This document shows, in pieces, positions 60,035 to 64,000 of a DNA stretch of 64,000 nt. The notes under the pieces are model-generated. The model saw nothing but the letters and a program-made list of their open reading frames with translations. It did no database searches and was not told where the DNA came from. Positions within the stretch are counted from its first letter, which is position 1, and each line of letters starts with the position of its first letter. Where the stretch lies: NCBI GenBank assembly GCA_039810085.1, contig JBDHWG010000003.1:218582-282581 (forward strand), given 5' to 3'. The translations under genes were made by a program, and so were the position numbers. Source of the stretch: JBDHWG01 sp039810085. GTDB taxonomy: Bacteria; Chloroflexota; Anaerolineae; Epilineales; JAHCIE01.

Positions 60035-61720
60035 ATGGCGGCGCAAGCCCTGTATCGTCGGTGGCGACCCCAGACGTTCGAAGACGTGGTCGGCCAGACT
60101 CACATCATCCAGACTCTGCGCAACGCCCTGGCGGCGGGGCGCATCGCCCACGCGTACCTGTTTGCCGGGCCGCGCGGAACGGGCAAAACGACCATCGCCC
60201 GCATCCTCGCCCGCGCCGTCAACTGCACCGCCCCTGACCCTGCGGACCGCCCATGTGGCGAATGCCACGCCTGCCGCAGCCTCGCCGAGGGCCGCTCCCT
60301 GGACCTCATCGAGATTGACGCGGCCTCGCACACCAGCGTCGACAACGTGCGCGACCTCATTGAGAAGGTACAGTTCGCGCCGACCGAAACGCGCTACAAG
60401 GTCTACATCATCGACGAAGTCCACATGCTCTCCACGTCGGCCTTCAACGCCCTGTTGAAGACGCTGGAGGAGCCGCCGCCCCACGCCCTGTTCTTCCTGG
60501 CGACCACCGAATCCCACAAAATTCCGGCCACCATCCTGTCGCGCTGCCAGCGCTTCACCTTCTACCGCATCCCCCTCGGCGAGATGATCGAGCACCTCAG
60601 CCACATCTGCGAGGCCGAGGGCTTCAACGTCGAGCCGGCGGCGCTCGAAGCCATCGCCCGCTATGCCCAGGGTGGTCTGCGCGATGCCATCTCGCTGCTC
60701 GACCAGATGGTCGCATTCGGCGGCGAGACGGTCACGCTCGCCCAGGTGCAGGCGGTGCTGGGAACGGCGGCGGATGCGGCCGTCGAGGTGCTGGCCGACC
60801 ATATTGCCGCGCGCGACTCCTCAGCCGGTCTCCGCGTCGTCAACCAGGCCATTGACGGCGGCGTGGACCCGCGCCAACTCACGGCCCAACTCCTCGAATA
60901 CCTGCGCGGCCTGCTGCTCATTCAGCATGGCAGCGCCGCCCTGCTCAATGTCACGCCGGAGACCCTCGAACGCATGGAGGCCCAGGCGCGGCGCATTCCC
61001 CCGGCGGCCCTCGTGCGCGCCATCAAAGTCTTCGGCGACGCGGCGCAGGCGCAGCGCGGCGGCTTGCAGCCCCAACTCCCGCTGGAACTCGCCGTTGTCG
61101 AAGCCGTCCTCGACCTGTCCCACGCGCCAGCCGCCACCCCTCCCGCCCCGGCGGTTCGAGAGGCCAGCCCCGCGCCTGCCCCTCGGCCGAGCGTGCCACC
61201 GGCTGCTGCCCCCGCGTCGCCACGACCTGCTCCAGCTGCTGAAGTGACGGCCGAGTCAGCCCCCGAAGCCGCGCCGCCGGAAGTGGCAGCCGAGATGCCC
61301 GTGGCGATGGAGGCAGCGCCTGAGACAGACGTTGCATCGGAGGTCGGGCCGTATCAGGCGGAGCTGCAAGGGCAGTGGGAAAACATCATCGGCATCCTGC
61401 ACCAGCAGAACCGCCAGCTCGCCGCACTCCTGAAGGACTGCTACCCGCTGGACGCGGCGGCGGATAGCGTCACTATTGGCGTCTACTACCCGTTCCACCA
61501 CAAGCGCCTGGAGGAGCCGAAGCAGCGCGGCCTGCTGGAAAAGACGCTGAGCGACACCCTGGGGCGGAAGATCCGCCTCGTGTGCAAGCTCACACCCAAG
61601 AGCAAGGAGGAGATTGCCGCCGAGCGGACGAAGAACCCATTGGAGCAAGCGGCGGACGACCCGGTGGTCAAGGAAGCCGTTCGCATGGGCGGCAAGATTA
61701 CCGGCATTTCCCTGGAGTGA
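60035..61720 (+). CDS. dnaX: DNA polymerase III subunits gamma/tau
   Basis: A 561-aa clamp-loader ATPase. Start ALYRRWRPQTFEDVVGQTHI, Walker A GPRGTGKTT, zinc site CGECHAC, DEVHMLSTSAFNALLKTLEE, SRC at the sensor region, and a Pro/Ala-rich hinge (about 375-450) before a tau-like C-terminal domain. GGGAGGAG precedes the ATG at 60035. The usual ybaB and recR neighbours follow, but a toxin-antitoxin pair is between. Confidence 0.95.
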   Translation: MAAQALYRRWRPQTFEDVVGQTHIIQTLRNALAAGRIAHAYLFAGPRGTGKTTIARILARAVNCTAPDPADRPCGECHACRSLAEGRSLDLIEIDAASHTSVDNVRDLIEKVQFAPTETRYKVYIIDEVHMLSTSAFNALLKTLEEPPPHALFFLATTESHKIPATILSRCQRFTFYRIPLGEMIEHLSHICEAEGFNVEPAALEAIARYAQGGLRDAISLLDQMVAFGGETVTLAQVQAVLGTAADAAVEVLADHIAARDSSAGLRVVNQAIDGGVDPRQLTAQLLEYLRGLLLIQHGSAALLNVTPETLERMEAQARRIPPAALVRAIKVFGDAAQAQRGGLQPQLPLELAVVEAVLDLSHAPAATPPAPAVREASPAPAPRPSVPPAAAPASPRPAPAAEVTAESAPEAAPPEVAAEMPVAMEAAPETDVASEVGPYQAELQGQWENIIGILHQQNRQLAALLKDCYPLDAAADSVTIGVYYPFHHKRLEEPKQRGLLEKTLSDTLGRKIRLVCKLTPKSKEEIAAERTKNPLEQAADDPVVKEAVRMGGKITGISLE

Positions 61721-61740
61721 AACGTGTGGGGGGCAAAGCG

Positions 61741-61968
61741 ATGCAGCGGGCGTACAAAGCGATTTACGACAACGGGAAGCTGACCTGGGAGGGAGAGGCT
61801 CCAGCCGAAGAACACGCGCGTGTGCTCGTCATCGTCCTTCCCGATACGCCTAACGGAATAGAGGATAAGGAGCGGGCTGAGTGGTTAGCAGCTAGCACGG
61901 CTTGGCTCGCGACGACCTACGATAGCGACGAGTACGAGTATACGATAGATGATGTCAAGGCCTCATGA
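61741..61968 (+). CDS. Putative antitoxin of a MazF-type pair
   Basis: A 75-aa protein, YKAIYDNGKLTWEGEAPAEE on, with a short beta start and an acidic end (YDSDEYEYTIDDV). The beta start YKAIYDNGKLTWEGEAP resembles DUF104/AbrB-like or DUF2281 small antitoxin proteins (family uncertain). Its stop codon overlaps the start of the MazF-like frame by ATGA. Upstream in-frame ATG (61582) runs through the dnaX end and is unneeded. It lies 20 bp after dnaX. Confidence 0.6.
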   Translation: MQRAYKAIYDNGKLTWEGEAPAEEHARVLVIVLPDTPNGIEDKERAEWLAASTAWLATTYDSDEYEYTIDDVKAS

Positions 61969-62327
61969 CACAACCTGGCGAAATCGCCCTCGCTCGTCTC
62001 CCGCAAGCCGACCAGGAGCCTAAGCTTCGGCCCGTTCTTGTGTTGTCTGTATTGCCTGGGCAATTCTCCGACATGCTGGTCTGCGGAATCAGTAGCTAAC
62101 TTCGGCATGCCATTTCGGAGTGGGATGAGGTGCTGATGCTAGACGACGAGCGCTTCTCAAGCACCGGCCTCCGTGTTCCGTCGGTCGTCCGACTGTCGCA
62201 CCTTGGAGCCGTTCCGCAATCGGAGATTGCCGGAGTACTTGGCGAGCTAGACCGGGATACACTCGCTCGCCTGCTTAACAGCCTGGCCCAGCACCTAACG
62301 GGTAAGCAGGCTCCCCTGAGTAGGTAA
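61965..62327 (+). pseudogene. PemK/MazF-like toxin gene with an in-frame stop
   Basis: The frame from ATG 61965 reads MTQPGEIALARLPQADQEPK then LRPVLVLSVLPGQFSDMLVCGISS, and meets TAA at 62097-62099. It then continues in the same frame to TAA at 62325, with LRHAISEWDEVLMLDDERFS, then SVVRLSHLGAVPQSEIAGVL. The parts before and after match the two halves of a MazF/PemK toxin; at the stop, family members usually have Gln, so one C-to-T change (CAA to TAA) explains it. Alternatives: a sequencing error, or a ribosome restart at the ATG at 62130. Confidence 0.75.
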
Positions 62328-62453
62328 GGGATACAGTGAGCCGCACGTATTTCAGCCAGGTAGAGGCGTATAATTTGGTAGGGCGACAGCTACTGACACA
62401 GTAATGAGCAATCCAATCACCTCGATTTCTAGTGTAGAGCGCAAGGAGGCAAC

Positions 62454-62822
62454 ATGTCTAAAAAGGGCGGACGGCCGATGGGCCGCAGCAGCATGCCGAT
62501 GGGTGGCGGTGGCGGCGGCCAGTCGCAGATGATGCGCCAGCTGCAGCAGATGCAGGAAGAGATGCAAAAGGCGCAGGAGGCGCTGGAGCACGAGACTGTC
62601 GAGGTAACGGCGGGCGGCGGCGCGGTGACGCTGGTCATGAACGGCCACCAGAAGGTTATGTCCATCAAGATCGACCCGGAAGCGGTGGACCCCGAGGACG
62701 TGGAGACGCTGCAGGACATGATTGTTGCGGCGGTCAACCAGGGCGTGGAGAAGTCGCAAGAGATGGCGTCGAAGCGCATGGAATCAGTGACGGGGCCGCT
62801 AAGCGGGTTAGGGCTGTTCTAG
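62454..62822 (+). CDS. YbaB/EbfC family nucleoid-associated protein
   Basis: A 122-aa protein. N-terminal Gly/Met-rich stretch (GRSSMPMGGGGGGQSQMMR), then the YbaB core: QQMQEEMQKAQEALEHETVE, GGGAVTLVMNGHQKVMSIKI, and AVNQGVEKSQEMASKRMESV. Binds DNA as a dimer. It stands between dnaX and recR as in most bacteria. AAGGAGG precedes ATG 62454; a TATAAT at 62369-62374 may be its -10. The Gly/Met tail is unusual for the family. Confidence 0.92.
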   Translation: MSKKGGRPMGRSSMPMGGGGGGQSQMMRQLQQMQEEMQKAQEALEHETVEVTAGGGAVTLVMNGHQKVMSIKIDPEAVDPEDVETLQDMIVAAVNQGVEKSQEMASKRMESVTGPLSGLGLF

Positions 62823-62825
62823 CCT

Positions 62826-62912
62826 GTGCTAAGCATTTCGTATGATCCGCAGGTCGATGCCCTCTACATCAGCGAGTACATGACTTGCATGAGGGTTGGA
62901 AAGAGGTTATAA
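62826..62912 (+). pseudogene. DUF2283 remnant
   Basis: In the 130 bp between ybaB and recR the plus strand reads VLSISYDPQVDALYISEYMT, which is the first strand of DUF2283 (M-x-I-x-Y-D-x-x-x-D-A-L-Y-I). The frame stops after 29 codons, before the rest of the domain. It starts with GTG 62826 and lacks a Shine-Dalgarno. It probably records an old insertion of a small antitoxin-like gene. Confidence 0.5.
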
Positions 62913-62913
62913 T
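62885..62913 (+). promoter_or_regulatory. Promoter of recR
   Basis: TTGCAT (62885-62890), exactly 17 bp, TATAAT (62908-62913), 38 bp before the recR ATG. It overlaps the DUF2283 remnant. Confidence 0.75.
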
Positions 62914-62951
62914 TGTTCTGAGTTGAGAACGCGCTTATTGAGGAAAGTCCC

Positions 62952-63551
62952 ATGAGTACTGTTGCCCGGCCCGTCGCACGCCTTGTGGAAGAGTTCAGCC
63001 GCCTGCCCGGCATCGGGCCGAAGACGGCGTCCCGCCTGACCTTCTACCTGCTACGTGCTCCCAAAGAGCAGGTGGACGCCCTGGCCGATGCCCTGCGCGA
63101 CCTGCGGCAGAACATCGTCCTCTGCCGCGAGTGCTTCAACATCAGCGAGACCAGCCCGTGCGCCATCTGTTCCGACGAGCGGCGCGACCACGGCCTCGTG
63201 TGCGTCGTCGAAGAGCCGCTGGACGTCATCGCCATCGAGCGCACGCGCGAGTATCGCGGCGTCTACCACGTGCTCCACGGCGCGATCTCGCCGATGGAAG
63301 GCGTCGGCCCAGCCGACCTCAAGATCACCGAGCTGATGGACCGTTTGCGGTGGCAGCCGGCGCGCGAGGTTATCCTGGCGACAAACCCGAATATGGAGGG
63401 CGACGCGACGGCTACTTATCTCGCCAACCTTCTCAAGCCGCTCAACATCTCGATCACCCGCCTGGGCCGCGGCCTGCCCGTCGGCGGCGACCTTGAGTAC
63501 GCCGACGAGATGACTTTATCCCGCGCCCTGGAAGGTCGCCGCGCCTTCTGA
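62952..63551 (+). CDS. recR: Recombination mediator protein RecR
   Basis: A 199-aa protein acting with RecF/RecO to load RecA at gaps. Helix-hairpin-helix LPGIGPKTASRLTFYLLR, zinc finger CRECFNISETSPCAICSDER, Toprim VVEEPLDVIAIERT, and Walker-B-like end MTLSRALEGRR. Start is MSTVARPVARLVEE at 62952 with AGGAAAG upstream. Last gene before the rRNA operon leader. Confidence 0.96.
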   Translation: MSTVARPVARLVEEFSRLPGIGPKTASRLTFYLLRAPKEQVDALADALRDLRQNIVLCRECFNISETSPCAICSDERRDHGLVCVVEEPLDVIAIERTREYRGVYHVLHGAISPMEGVGPADLKITELMDRLRWQPAREVILATNPNMEGDATATYLANLLKPLNISITRLGRGLPVGGDLEYADEMTLSRALEGRRAF

Positions 63552-63712
63552 CGTAAGAAAAGCGGAGCGTTTGTGTCTGAGTTATTGTGTGTGCGATGCG
63601 TCCGCTGTGAAAGTTAGCAGGTTGGACAGACGCAGTAAGATTGCTTGGGAGCGGCGCGTCGTACCAGTGCAAGCGAATTTTGGAGAATCGTGAAGATTCA
63701 CCCTTCTGACGC

Positions 63713-63741
63713 TTGACAGCGGCAAGTATCTCTGGTATACT
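63713..63741 (+). promoter_or_regulatory. rRNA operon promoter
   Basis: TTGACA (63713-63718), exactly 17 bp, TATACT (63736-63741). It lies about 250 bp before the end of the window, where 16S rRNA appears to begin. No protein gene occurs between recR and the window end. Confidence 0.78.
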
Positions 63742-63844
63742 TATCCGCGCTCCGTGAGAGCACCGCAGTTCTAACATCAGACAGGAGGCAAACACCCCTA
63801 ATCGAGCCGTATCGTGAATTGAGCGACTTCTAGGGTGTGTTGTC

Positions 63845-63875
63845 TCCGCCGATGGGTGCCGTCGGCGGATGTTTT
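63845..63875 (+). promoter_or_regulatory. Hairpin with T-run in rRNA leader
   Basis: TCCGCCGA (63845-63852) pairs with TCGGCGGA (63862-63869) and is followed by TGTTTT. It is in the leader between the rRNA promoter and 16S, and looks like an intrinsic terminator; an antitermination complex would normally pass it. Whether it is an attenuator or just leader structure is unknown. Confidence 0.6.
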
Positions 63876-63988
63876 GTCGGCGACCTTAACAACTGAAGAG
63901 TGACAGAGACAGCAAGCTCGTGCAAACGAGCAGCCAGACCGTCAAAGAAAAGAGCCTAACGTCGCGTGAGTGCGACGGTTTGAGTGAT

Positions 63989-64000
63989 ATAACGGAGAGT
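63989..64000 (+). rRNA. 16S rRNA, first bases (cut by window end)
   Basis: The window ends in ATAACGGAGAGT. Bacterial 16S genes start with a nearly identical GGAGAGTTTGAT; by aligning with E. coli, base 1 lies near 63989. The TTTGATCCTGGCTCAG that would prove it lies outside the window, so this is a likely but unproven call. Confidence 0.55.

Overview
This is a GC-rich, gene-dense bacterial chromosome segment. Gene content and style point to a Chloroflexota (non-phototrophic Chloroflexi) genome: RNase J, a DUF58/DUF4129 pair, YvcK, ClpC, a family-4 uracil-DNA glycosylase, Liv-type transport genes, and many intergenic palindromes of the kind often seen in that phylum. The phylum is an inference from gene style, not a computed placement. 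Promoters are easy to read as sigma-70 types (TTGACA/TTGCAT, 16-17 bp spacer, TATAAT/TACACT). The right edge stops about 12 bases into what looks like a 16S rRNA gene.

Layout. 0-4 kb: an amino-acid lyase/racemase-family enzyme, a BrnT/BrnA toxin-antitoxin pair, a thioredoxin-fold protein and a MATE exporter. 4-10.4 kb (minus strand): radA, a B12-binding mutase subunit, and an operon nadE - GAF histidine kinase - ANTAR regulator. 10.4-14.1 kb: DUF58 and DUF4129 membrane proteins and two small unknown proteins. 14.1-18.5 kb: RNase J, an orphan DNA methyltransferase, a 177-bp tandem palindromic repeat, and uracil-DNA glycosylase. 18.5-21 kb: a PaaD/MIP18-like protein, tRNA-Val and a DUF2207 membrane protein.

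21.0-24.8 kb (minus strand) is the most interesting part. It is a compact operon behind a perfect consensus promoter: radical SAM enzyme, subtilisin-family (PatA-like) protease, a 72-residue CxxC protein, a protein resembling the C-terminal part of cyanobactin PatG, then three small paralogues sharing the N-terminal motif MPGFTAEASLY but with divergent Cys-rich C-termini. It reads as a ribosomally made, post-translationally modified peptide (RiPP) cluster. One precursor gene has a 32-bp palindrome inside it.

25-38 kb: clpC, a SEC-C protein, a SAM methyltransferase, dnaG-rpoD, yvcK, a fibronectin-III membrane protein and RNase D. 38-43 kb: a large PAS/GAF histidine kinase, a YCII protein, a lipase-like hydrolase and a YgiT-type zinc finger. 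43.3-47.3 kb is an AT-richer island, a four-gene overlapping operon: unknown helical protein, QatC/QueC-like PP-loop protein, XRE-ImmA/IrrE fusion, and PIN nuclease. It has its own consensus promoter and a palindromic operator candidate, and looks like a defence or toxin-antitoxin module. 47.6-56.4 kb: DUF2442 protein, gyrA and a complete five-gene livJHMGF operon. 56.5-63.6 kb: epimerase, DUF3891, a TolB-like propeller protein, and the classic dnaX-ybaB-recR group. That group is interrupted by an antitoxin/MazF pair whose toxin carries a single in-frame stop. The last 300 bases are an rRNA-operon promoter and leader.

Several families of palindromic intergenic repeats are scattered through the window and create false ORFs.
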